From: Methanobacteriaceae archaeon
GTDB taxonomy: Archaea > Methanobacteriota > Methanobacteria > Methanobacteriales > Methanobacteriaceae
Length of the DNA: 16,140 nt
Direction: 5' to 3'
NCBI GenBank assembly: GCA_030693105.1
Contig: JAUYBK010000023.1
Location: 1 to 16,140 of the forward strand
Shown here: positions 1 through 6,267 of the stretch, piece after piece
How the letters are laid out: each line of letters begins with the position of its first letter
Numbering within the stretch: the first letter of the stretch is position 1
Position numbers and translations under genes: made by a program
Notes under the pieces: model-generated
Databases searched by the model: none
The model's input: the letters and a program-made list of their open reading frames with translations, nothing else
Told to the model about the DNA's origin: nothing

Positions 1-284
1 GACGGCTTAAAGATTCCCGGCGTAAAATTGACATGTTGGACGAGAAGATCATTGAACTCATCGCCCAGCGCACCTTTCTGGCATCAGAGATTGTCCAGGC
101 CAAAAAGGTACTGGATATGCAGATACAAGACCGGAAAAGGGAAGAATATATCCAACAAAAGATACGAGATATAGCCCGGGAGAAAAAAATAGATCCGGCC
201 AGCCTAAGTCAGATCATGAGTATTCTCGCGGATCTAAGCAAAAAAGAACAGAAAAAAATAATTAAGGAGGTAAAAAATGGGTAA
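1..284 (+). CDS. aroQ: chorismate mutase, AroQ type (3' part; start lies left of the window)
   Basis: Converts chorismate to prephenate, the first committed step toward phenylalanine and tyrosine, in the cytoplasm. The reading frame is open to the left edge (first full codon at position 3), and the residues before the first ATG (33) already belong to the family pattern: an arginine and RRKID come before MLDEKI, matching the R-x-x-I-D start of helix 1. So ATG 33 is internal and the gene is cut by the window edge. About 93 residues are visible. They show the other AroQ landmarks in order: IAQRTFLASEI, the lysine of QAKK, DRKREEYIQQ, and a C-terminal helix ending in SKKEQ. The last codons overlap the eS17 start by 8 bases, so the two genes are probably co-transcribed. 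The family assignment is by motif order; a fused domain upstream cannot be excluded. Confidence 0.85.
   Translation, partial: RLKDSRRKIDMLDEKIIELIAQRTFLASEIVQAKKVLDMQIQDRKREEYIQQKIRDIAREKKIDPASLSQIMSILADLSKKEQKKIIKEVKNG
264..270 (+). promoter_or_regulatory. Shine-Dalgarno for eS17
   Basis: AAGGAGG lies 6 bases before ATG 277, inside the end of the chorismate mutase gene. It fixes the eS17 start and supports translation from a shared mRNA. Confidence 0.8.
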
Positions 285-492
285 TATTAGAACCACATTC
301 GTTAAAAGAACTGCTAAAGAATTAATTGAAACTTATCCTGGTAAATTCACCGTTGATTTCGATGAAAACAAAAATTTGGTGCAGGAATTTTCCACAGTAA
401 GTACCAAACACCTTAGGAATAAAATAGCAGGATACGTAACTTGTCTTGTAAAGCAGGGATACGTAAGCCCGCTGATCAGAAAAGAATCCTAA
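277..492 (+). CDS. rps17e: 30S ribosomal protein eS17 (S17e)
   Basis: Small-subunit ribosomal protein found in archaea and eukaryotes but not bacteria. The 71-residue product is near the usual archaeal length of 60-70. It shows the conserved pattern of the family: the N-terminal stretch GNIRTTFVKRTAKELIE, then FDENK, VSTKHLRNKIAGYVT, and a basic tail. The start is set by a strong Shine-Dalgarno at 264-270. It overlaps chorismate mutase by 8 bases and ends 12 bases before the preferred lysC start, so it probably sits inside one transcript with amino-acid genes. That links a ribosomal gene to aromatic and lysine biosynthesis; the same order is my recollection of other Methanobacteriales, not something tested here. 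Confidence 0.95.
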   Translation: MGNIRTTFVKRTAKELIETYPGKFTVDFDENKNLVQEFSTVSTKHLRNKIAGYVTCLVKQGYVSPLIRKES

Positions 493-504
493 TTGGAGGA
501 GGGG

Positions 505-1725
505 ATGCCAATTATCGTGGCCAAGTTCGGAGGAACATCCATCGGCGATGGTGAAAGGATCAAGAAAGCCGCCCAGTCTGTAGTTAAAGAGTACATGCAG
601 GGCCGTAAGGTGGTGGTAGTAGTCTCTGCCATAAATAAGACCACTGACGACATCCTGGAAGTAGTGGAGGGGGCTATCGGAGAATCCATAACCGAAAGCC
701 AAATGGCGGATGTGATTTCCATGGGGGAAATCACCAGTGTCCGGGTTTTTGCGTCAACCATAGAATCTCTGGGTGTTAAGTCGGAATATCTGGATCCCCA
801 CATGGAAAATTGGCCCGTTATAACTGATAGTAACTATTTAAATGCCAAAATTGATTTCCAGGAAACGGAAAAACGGTCTAAAGAGATTTTTAAACTCTTA
901 GATCAAGGTATTATACCGGTGGTATGCGGATTCCTGGGAAAAGATTCAGACGGTAACGTCACCACCCTGGGACGGGGTGGTAGCGATATAACTGCCTTTT
1001 TATTAGGGCACTGCCTCCAAGCCGAGGAAGTTATAATTGTGACCGATGTGGGTGGAGTGATGTCCACTGACCCCAACAAGTTAACTTCCGCCAAAAAGCT
1101 GGAGAAAATATCTGTGGAGGAGATGAGGGATCTAGCCACCCACGGCGCCCAAGTACTGCACCCCCAGGCCCTGTGCTACAAGGACCCTAAAATAAACGCC
1201 AAAATAATTGGATTTGATCACGGGGACCTTTCTGCTCCGGGAACCGAAATAATCGGCCCAGCGGATAATGAAATGCTTCGCACCACTACCATAAACAACG
1301 AACCAATTGCAGTCATTGCCGTGGTGGGAGAAGAGATCCTGACGAAGGTAGGAATCTTAGCCGAGCTGACCGGGGCACTTCAAAATAATAAAATAAATAT
1401 CTACGGTATATCCACTGGTCAAAACTCCATAACTCTCTTTGTGGATAAAGCCGTAGCCGACACTGCCCACGAGATATTACACGAGGTAGTGGTGGCACAT
1501 CCCAATATGAGTTCCCTCTCCCTGGGAAGGGAGATATCCATGATAACCGTTAACAGCCAGGACTTCATTGATACTCCTGGTATCATCACCAGAATTACCG
1601 AGCCTTTACGTAAAAATAAGATAAATATAGTAGAAATATCATCCAGCCAGACTTCAGTAGTAGTATTCGTGGACTGGAACGATGGTAAACGAGCTTATGA
1701 AATGGTAAGGAGTGTCTTGGAATGA
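505..1725 (+). CDS. lysC: aspartate kinase
   Basis: Phosphorylates aspartate to 4-phospho-aspartate, the entry to lysine, threonine and methionine synthesis. The preferred start is ATG 505, giving 406 residues, with GGAGG at 496-500 as ribosome site; a TTG at 493 opens the same frame but would put the ribosome site inside the gene. The kinase domain covers roughly residues 1-250, with KFGGTS at 7-12 (ATP and aspartate binding), the glycine-rich TTLGRGGSD at 153-161, and DVGGVMSTDPN at 181-191. Two ACT domains follow, near 282-314 and 356-390, each ending in a similar FVD strand; in this family such a pair senses end products, so feedback inhibition by lysine or threonine is likely. The stop overlaps the dapA start (ATGA), which indicates translational coupling. 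Confidence 0.95.
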   Translation: MPIIVAKFGGTSIGDGERIKKAAQSVVKEYMQGRKVVVVVSAINKTTDDILEVVEGAIGESITESQMADVISMGEITSVRVFASTIESLGVKSEYLDPHMENWPVITDSNYLNAKIDFQETEKRSKEIFKLLDQGIIPVVCGFLGKDSDGNVTTLGRGGSDITAFLLGHCLQAEEVIIVTDVGGVMSTDPNKLTSAKKLEKISVEEMRDLATHGAQVLHPQALCYKDPKINAKIIGFDHGDLSAPGTEIIGPADNEMLRTTTINNEPIAVIAVVGEEILTKVGILAELTGALQNNKINIYGISTGQNSITLFVDKAVADTAHEILHEVVVAHPNMSSLSLGREISMITVNSQDFIDTPGIITRITEPLRKNKINIVEISSSQTSVVVFVDWNDGKRAYEMVRSVLE

Positions 1726-2615
1726 AAATGGAAGGAACCACAGTAGCCATGATAACCCCCTTTACCTCGGACGACGAGGTGGACGAGGAGGGGATGCGGG
1801 AGAACATCAACTATTTAATAGATAACGGGGTAGAAGGACTACTGGCGGCCGGGACCACCGGTGAGTCAGCTACCATTACCCACACCGAACAGAGAAAGAT
1901 GATGGACATCCTGGTGGACGAAGTAAACGGCCGGGTCAAGTCCATAGCCGGAGCAGGTAGTAACTCTTCCAAAGAAGCCTTGGGCCTGGTTAAATACGCA
2001 CAAGATGCTGGTGCCGACGCGGCACTGGTAATCACTCCTTACTACAACAAGCCCCAGCCGCACGGTCTTTATGAGCACTACCGGATGCTTAACGATTCCA
2101 CCCAAATACCACTAATAGTCTACAACGTCCCCTCCCGGACCGGGACCGATATTGACGTGGAAACCATGGGCCAAGTAGCCCAACTGGACCACGTGGTGGC
2201 CATCAAAGAGGCCAACCCTGATATGGATAAAATCTCCCAGGAAGTACAAAAAATAAGACAACTGGGACTGGAAGATAATTTCCAGATCATATCCGGTAAC
2301 GACAACCTCACTCTGCCCATGATTAGTCAGGGAGCTAAAGGAGTAATAAGTGTAGTGGCCAATGTGGACCCGGCTAGAATGAGTGAGATGGTAAGGCTGG
2401 CCCTGGCAGGTGACTATGCTGGAGCTAGGGAATTACATTACGAATTGTATGACTTGATGAAGGTATTATTTGTTGAATCTAATCCAGTACCGGCCAAGGA
2501 ATCTTTAAAAATGATAGGCCGACCTGCTGGACACGTGCGCATGCCACTGGCTCCCTTAAAGGACCAAAGCGTAGAAAAGATCCGTAAAGTCCTAAAGGAC
2601 CTGGAACTAATTTAA
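1722..2615 (+). CDS. dapA: 4-hydroxy-tetrahydrodipicolinate synthase
   Basis: Condenses aspartate semialdehyde with pyruvate to hydroxy-tetrahydrodipicolinate, the first lysine-specific step. The product has 297 residues, normal for this TIM-barrel family. Visible active-site parts are GTTGE at 44-48, the tyrosine of VYNVPSRTG (Y134) with its arginine R139, and the Schiff-base lysine in IKEAN (K162). ATG 1722 overlaps the lysC stop, and GGAG at 1709-1712 lies 9 bases upstream, which favours it over the second ATG at 1728. The catalytic set is complete, so a DapA activity rather than another aldolase of the superfamily is likely, and the lysC and dapB neighbours agree. Confidence 0.96.
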   Translation: MKMEGTTVAMITPFTSDDEVDEEGMRENINYLIDNGVEGLLAAGTTGESATITHTEQRKMMDILVDEVNGRVKSIAGAGSNSSKEALGLVKYAQDAGADAALVITPYYNKPQPHGLYEHYRMLNDSTQIPLIVYNVPSRTGTDIDVETMGQVAQLDHVVAIKEANPDMDKISQEVQKIRQLGLEDNFQIISGNDNLTLPMISQGAKGVISVVANVDPARMSEMVRLALAGDYAGARELHYELYDLMKVLFVESNPVPAKESLKMIGRPAGHVRMPLAPLKDQSVEKIRKVLKDLELI

Positions 2616-2663
2616 GTGCTACTTAGGTAGTGCTTAAGCTAGTTTGCTTTTTTACTTTTTTAA
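2616..2663 (+). terminator. possible weak terminator between dapA and dapB
   Basis: The 82-base gap after dapA contains a short CTAC/GTAG inverted repeat around 2619-2630 followed by T-rich runs (a T6 and a T7 run at about 2648-2661). This resembles an archaeal oligo-T termination or attenuation signal. It may let dapB be expressed at a level different from lysC-dapA. No strong TATA box is evident after it. Confidence 0.35.
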
Positions 2664-2697
2664 CTAGGTAATATGATACTGAGGGGAGACGAAAAAC

Positions 2698-3522
2698 ATG
2701 ATTGACGTGGCGGTAACTGGTGCAGGAGGAAGGATGGGATCCATGATCATTAAAACCATCCTCCAGCAAGAGGATATGAGGGTGGTGGCAGCTATTGAAG
2801 CCCCTAAAACTCCCATGGAAGGCAAAGACGTGGGTGAAATAATTGGAGTGGGAAAGATCGGGGTTAATATCACCGGTGCAGACCAGCTAGAGATTACTCT
2901 AAATGAGAAGAATCCCCACGTCCTGGTGGACTTCACCATAGCCCCTGCGGCGGTTAACAACATTAAAACTGCAGCAGAGAATGGAGTTAACCTGGTGGTA
3001 GGGACCACTGGGTTTAGTGAAGAACAAATTGAAACCATTAAAAATGCCGTGGAAAAAAATAATATTGCTGCGGTCATCTCTTCTAACATGGCCATAGGAG
3101 TGAACGTTTTATTCAAACTGGTAGAAGAGCTGGCTGGCATACTCCCTGACTACGACGTGGAGATCATAGAAGCCCACCACAAACACAAACGCGACGCACC
3201 ATCTGGAACCGCGGTAACAGCTTTTGAACTGGTAGCTAAACGCCTGGAAAGAAACCCAGACGAAGTAGGCGTTTACGGTAGGCAGGGATTGGTAGGCGAG
3301 CGTACCCGGGAAGAAATAGGAGTGCACGCTGTCCGTGGTGGCGACATTGTTGGTGATCACACCGTAATATTTGCCGGTGAAGGTGAGCGATTGGAGGTCG
3401 TTCACCGGGCCCACAGCCGACAGGTATTTGTGAGCGGCGTCATCAAGGCCCTTAGATATGTGGGTAACGCTAATAAGGGTAAAATAAGTGACATGGGAGA
3501 TGTACTGGGCTTGAAAGAATAA
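2698..3522 (+). CDS. dapB: 4-hydroxy-tetrahydrodipicolinate reductase
   Basis: Reduces the DapA product to tetrahydrodipicolinate with NAD(P)H. The product is 274 residues, the normal size. The N-terminal nucleotide site reads GAGGRMG at 8-14, followed by GTTGF at 102-106 and SSNMAIGVN at 128-136. The signature EAHHKHKRDAPSG at 158-170 carries the general acid pair H160/H161 and the lysine K164 that line the active site of the family. The start at ATG 2698 follows a GAGGGGAG ribosome site at 2681-2688. The gene is separated from dapA by 82 bases and from asd by 53 bases. What comes after tetrahydrodipicolinate is not encoded here; methanogens of this group are known to use the aminotransferase (DapL) branch, which is established knowledge for the group rather than visible in this window. 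Confidence 0.96.
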   Translation: MIDVAVTGAGGRMGSMIIKTILQQEDMRVVAAIEAPKTPMEGKDVGEIIGVGKIGVNITGADQLEITLNEKNPHVLVDFTIAPAAVNNIKTAAENGVNLVVGTTGFSEEQIETIKNAVEKNNIAAVISSNMAIGVNVLFKLVEELAGILPDYDVEIIEAHHKHKRDAPSGTAVTAFELVAKRLERNPDEVGVYGRQGLVGERTREEIGVHAVRGGDIVGDHTVIFAGEGERLEVVHRAHSRQVFVSGVIKALRYVGNANKGKISDMGDVLGLKE

Positions 3523-3575
3523 AACATGTAGTGGAAGATGAGAATATTAATAATCATAATTAGGAACGTGTAAAA

Positions 3576-4622
3576 ATGGTAAATGTAGGCGTATTAGGAG
3601 CAACAGGAATGGTGGGGCAGCGATTTATAGAACTCTTATCTAACCACCCCAAATTTGAAATTACAGCCCTTACAGCATCAGCCCGATCAGCTGGTAAAAA
3701 ATACCCGGACGCAGTAACCTGGCACTTGGACAGCCAGATTCCAGAGGCAGTACAAGATATGGTAGTGGTGGAAACGGACCCTGGCCAAGTTAAAGATGTG
3801 GATATTGTCTTTTCCGCACTACCCACCGAGCACGCTGCTATTATTGAACCTAAATTTGCAGCCGCAGGAATGGGGGTAGCCTCCAATGCCAGTGCCATGC
3901 GTATGGAAACCGACGTGCCTCTGGTTATTCCCGAAGTTAACCCGGAACACCTGGAACTCATTGATACCCAGAAAAAAAACAGGGGTTGGGACGGATTCAT
4001 AGTAACCAATCCTAATTGTTCCACTATAGCCCTGGTAATGACCTTAAAACCACTTTACGATGAATTTGATATCCAGAGAGTGTACGTGTCCACTATGCAG
4101 GCGGTATCTGGCGCTGGATATAATGGAGTGCCATCTATGGCTATTTTGGACAATCTAGTGCCCTTCATTGGCGAGGAAGAAGAGAAAGTAGAGATCGAAA
4201 CCCTGCACCTTTTGGGAGACTTCGACGGAGAAACCGTAACTCCAGCTTCTTTTGGAGTTAGTGCCTCTTGTCACCGCGTACCAGTGGTGGACGGTCATAC
4301 TGAAGCAGTATTCATGGAGATGGCCGATGATTTTACGGTAGAAGATGTTAAAACAACACTAACGGGCTTCAAAGGGCTTCCACAGAAGTTGAACCTTTAC
4401 TCTGCCCCGGAAACTCCAGTAATAGTTCGGGAAGAGGACAACCGACCTCAGCCCCGCATGGACCGACTCACTGCTAAAGGTATGGCAGTTACGGTAGGAA
4501 GAATCAGAAAAGACGAAGTATTCCCCCACAGCTTGAAGTATGTTCTACTGGGACACAACACAATTCGGGGTGCTGCCGGAGCTTCTATCTTAAACGCAGA
4601 ACTCATTGCCGAGATAATGTAA
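3576..4622 (+). CDS. asd: aspartate-semialdehyde dehydrogenase
   Basis: Reduces 4-phospho-aspartate to aspartate semialdehyde, the branch point for lysine and for homoserine, threonine and methionine. The product has 348 residues and is of the archaeal/fungal type. The NADP-binding motif GATGMVGQRF is at 8-17, the nucleophile is the cysteine in NPNCST (C148), and the catalytic histidine lies in VDGHTE (H241). The start at ATG 3576 has only a weak ribosome site (TAGGA at 3561-3565), so translation may depend partly on the upstream genes. It closes the lysC-dapA-dapB-asd block and is followed by a hairpin/T-run terminator. Confidence 0.96.
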   Translation: MVNVGVLGATGMVGQRFIELLSNHPKFEITALTASARSAGKKYPDAVTWHLDSQIPEAVQDMVVVETDPGQVKDVDIVFSALPTEHAAIIEPKFAAAGMGVASNASAMRMETDVPLVIPEVNPEHLELIDTQKKNRGWDGFIVTNPNCSTIALVMTLKPLYDEFDIQRVYVSTMQAVSGAGYNGVPSMAILDNLVPFIGEEEEKVEIETLHLLGDFDGETVTPASFGVSASCHRVPVVDGHTEAVFMEMADDFTVEDVKTTLTGFKGLPQKLNLYSAPETPVIVREEDNRPQPRMDRLTAKGMAVTVGRIRKDEVFPHSLKYVLLGHNTIRGAAGASILNAELIAEIM

Positions 4623-4628
4623 TTATTT

Positions 4629-4655
4629 CATCCCTTTTTCTTTTTTTATGGGATT
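4629..4655 (+). terminator. terminator after asd
   Basis: An ATCCC/GGGAT inverted repeat brackets a T-rich stretch (T5 then T7) just after the asd stop. The T runs fit archaeal intrinsic termination and mark the end of the biosynthetic block. Confidence 0.6.
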
Positions 4656-4675
4656 AAACAAGTGGTAATAAGATT

Positions 4676-5272
4676 ATGTTAGATGGACTGGCATTTACGT
4701 TGTACAACGTAGATTTGCAACTGTTCTACTTGATTAATCTATATTATCACCCTATCTTTTTAGACGATCTGGTGGCCAACTTTACTCTGGCTGGCATTCT
4801 CCCTTTTTGGGGAATAGTCTGCGTTATTTTATTTGTTTCCGGTGGAGAAAAAGGCAAAAAAGTTGCTATTTTAACTTTAATGGCTCTACTTCTATGTTTT
4901 ACTCTATCTGAACTTTTTAAGTTTTTCATAGCTCGTCCACGTCCTTTTTATGATGTGAAGGCCGTTATGGTCACCACAGAAAATGGATTTTCTTTCCCTT
5001 CCGGTCATTCCACCATTGCTTTTGCAGCTTGTACCATATTAGGTCTTGAATATGGATATTTATATTTATTTATATCTTTTGCATCGCTAATAGCACTTTC
5101 CAGGGTGTATTTGGGAGTTCATTATCCTTCTGATGTGGTGGCGGGAGCCCTACTGGGAGTCTTTTGTGCCTTTTTGGTTTACAAAGAAAAAGAGGAGATA
5201 CTAAGGTCCATGTTAAGGTTTAAAAATAGTCTAATGCATAGATTTAAAAATAGATACAGACATAAATCGTAA
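4676..5272 (+). CDS. PAP2-family membrane phosphatase
   Basis: Integral-membrane phosphatase of the type-2 phosphatidic acid phosphatase family, acting on lipid or polyprenyl phosphates. All three signature motifs are present in the 198-residue product: K-x6-RP (K82 to R89-P90), PSGH at 108-111, and SR-x5-H-x3-D (S142, R143, H149, D153), so it should be catalytically competent. Hydrophobic segments lie around 10-24, 37-55, 62-80, 112-122, 126-141 and 154-169; the C-terminus is a basic tail (RFKNRYRHK). In methanogens a likely substrate is a polyprenyl pyrophosphate carrier used for cell-wall or glycan export, but substrate cannot be read from sequence. It starts at ATG 4676 without a strong ribosome site, and its stop is 2 bases from the GTG of the next gene, so the two are likely co-expressed. 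Confidence 0.88.
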   Translation: MLDGLAFTLYNVDLQLFYLINLYYHPIFLDDLVANFTLAGILPFWGIVCVILFVSGGEKGKKVAILTLMALLLCFTLSELFKFFIARPRPFYDVKAVMVTTENGFSFPSGHSTIAFAACTILGLEYGYLYLFISFASLIALSRVYLGVHYPSDVVAGALLGVFCAFLVYKEKEEILRSMLRFKNSLMHRFKNRYRHKS

Positions 5273-5274
5273 TT

Positions 5275-5793
5275 GTGATACAAATGGCCTTTTTAAAGGA
5301 TACTGAGCGAGAACAATTGAGGCAGCTGGTTAAGGCTTGCTTACTAGAAATTAGCAAGTTAAAAATTGAGCTTAAAAAGTGCCAGAAAGAGTCATCTAAA
5401 TACCAGGGACAGGAAAATGTTGTTTTAGAAAAGTTCAAAGAAGATTTCCAGGAACAACTAATCAAAAAAGAAAAAAATATAAAAGAACTCACTTTAAATT
5501 TAAAAAATAAGGATGAAGAGATTGAGGAGCTTCTTAAAATAAAAAAACTATTCCAGGCAGTTACTTCCAAGCCTAAAAGAGACCTAACTTCTTTCCAAAC
5601 CCAAATATATCTGCTGCTTCCAGAGCAGGAAGATGTCATGGGAAATCTTTACACCCATATCCGGGAGATCGGGTTCCACGAATTGACCAGCGACAATTTT
5701 GAACACGCCCTTAGAAACCTGGAACGTAAGGGTTACTTTAAATCAACCGAACGCAGTAATGATATATTCTGGAAAAAAATAGATAGAGATTAA
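5275..5793 (+). CDS. unknown coiled-coil protein with probable winged-helix C-terminus
   Basis: I do not recognise a named family. The start is either GTG 5275 (172 residues) or ATG 5284 (169 residues); neither has a clear ribosome site, and the first lies 2 bases after the PAP2 stop, suggesting translational coupling. Residues about 10-95 are highly charged with heptad-like leucine/isoleucine spacing, typical of a long coiled coil (for example KNIKELTLNL and EEIEELLKIKK). Residues about 104-170 look like a winged-helix fold: a helix at TQIYLLLP, a helix near NLYTHIREIG, a recognition-like helix DNFEHALRNLERKGY, and a final beta-hairpin ending in IFWKKID. The architecture suggests a dimeric DNA-binding regulator or scaffold. 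No membrane segment or catalytic motif is seen. Confidence 0.65.
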   Translation: MIQMAFLKDTEREQLRQLVKACLLEISKLKIELKKCQKESSKYQGQENVVLEKFKEDFQEQLIKKEKNIKELTLNLKNKDEEIEELLKIKKLFQAVTSKPKRDLTSFQTQIYLLLPEQEDVMGNLYTHIREIGFHELTSDNFEHALRNLERKGYFKSTERSNDIFWKKIDRD

Positions 5794-5824
5794 CTTATAT
5801 TTTTTTTATAACATAAGGTGCTAA

Positions 5825-5850
5825 ATTCCTCGTGGGGAATGATTTTTTTT
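5825..5850 (+). terminator. hairpin and T8 terminator after the coiled-coil gene
   Basis: ATTCC (5825-5829) pairs with GGAAT (5836-5840), followed within 2 bases by eight T residues (5843-5850). Another T8 run sits closer to the stop at about 5800-5808. Together they should end the PAP2/coiled-coil transcript. Confidence 0.6.
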
Positions 5851-5954
5851 ACAGTTTATATTTATTTTATTGGTATTTTAAAATTTATATGGTTAAAACC
5901 CATTAAAACTGCCTTAAAAAGGTCCTAAAATATTTAAACTTCTGATTTATCTCT

Positions 5955-6080
5955 TTGGATAGTAAAGAATCCAACGGGGGTAATACCCTTTCCTGATGTT
6001 GAAGGATATTGACATTGGAGATTTATTATTATATTGATCCAACTTTTCGAGCTGCTATTCTGGTAAAAATAGCAATCCAG
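5955..6080 (+). ncRNA. candidate structured small RNA (tentative)
   Basis: Three short hairpins in a row follow a TATA-like sequence at the expected distance of about 25 bases, in a stretch with no reading frame, and an inverted repeat with a T run (6136-6161) could end the transcript. No known RNA family (tRNA, C/D guide, riboswitch) is recognised. The individual stems are only 4-7 base pairs and could occur by chance in AT-rich DNA. Confidence 0.2.
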
Positions 6081-6180
6081 AGAGCTTATTTTAAAAGAGC
6101 GATTTAAATACTATTTTATACCGTCTTAAATCTTAAAAAAGGACTTAAAATGGCCCTTTTTCCAAATTAGAATCAAAAGC

Positions 6181-6188
6181 TTTATATG
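6181..6188 (+). promoter_or_regulatory. TATA box for the transglutaminase-like gene
   Basis: TTTATATG preceded by an A-rich BRE-like AAAAGC. Archaeal transcription usually starts 22-30 bases downstream, i.e. about 6206-6214, which is after the GTG at 6199 and before the hairpin at 6219. This makes GTG 6199 an unlikely start codon. Confidence 0.55.
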
Positions 6189-6218
6189 TCATGTAATAGT
6201 GATCTTTATTTATCCAAA

Positions 6219-6255
6219 ATGTCCTGGAGTTGCCCCGGGGGGTGCTCTAGGACAT
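6219..6255 (+). promoter_or_regulatory. GC-rich leader hairpin abutting the ribosome site
   Basis: Bases 6219-6230 pair with 6244-6255 over 12 positions (including two G-T/U wobbles), then a 2x2 mismatch, then CCC/GGG closing a tight loop. It is by far the most stable fold in this AT-rich leader. GGAGG (6256-6260) starts on the very next base. The placement suggests control of translation initiation or transcript stability; no ligand class is recognised. Confidence 0.5.
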
Positions 6256-6267
6256 GGAGGCGGTACC

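Larger units (their letters stand above)
5794..6267. other. 474-base intergenic stretch with hairpins and promoters
   Basis: No coding frame with plausible composition is seen on either strand. It holds, left to right: the terminator above; a TATA-like AAAATATTTAAA near 5927-5938; small hairpins TTGGAT/ATCCAA (5955-5960 with 5969-5974), GGGT/ACCC (near 5977-5988) and TGCTATT/AATAGCA (6053-6059 with 6068-6074); an AAAAAGG/CCTTTTT inverted repeat (6136-6142 with 6155-6161); a TATA box at 6181-6188; and a GC-rich hairpin at 6219-6255. Two AT-rich segments, near 5911-5930 and 6132-6151, are similar to each other (CTTAAAAAGG-like followed by TTAAAAT or CTAAAAT). Confidence 0.6.

Noticed and set aside
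493..504. TTG 493 as start of aspartate kinase
   Set aside because: The ribosome site GGAGG (496-500) would fall inside the gene; ATG 505 gives the normal MPIIVAKFGGTS start.
6199..6267. GTG 6199 as start of the transglutaminase-like gene
   Set aside because: It lies before the expected transcript start, has no ribosome site, and would put a glycine-rich stretch encoded by the hairpin in front of an otherwise standard signal peptide. Kept only as an alternative.
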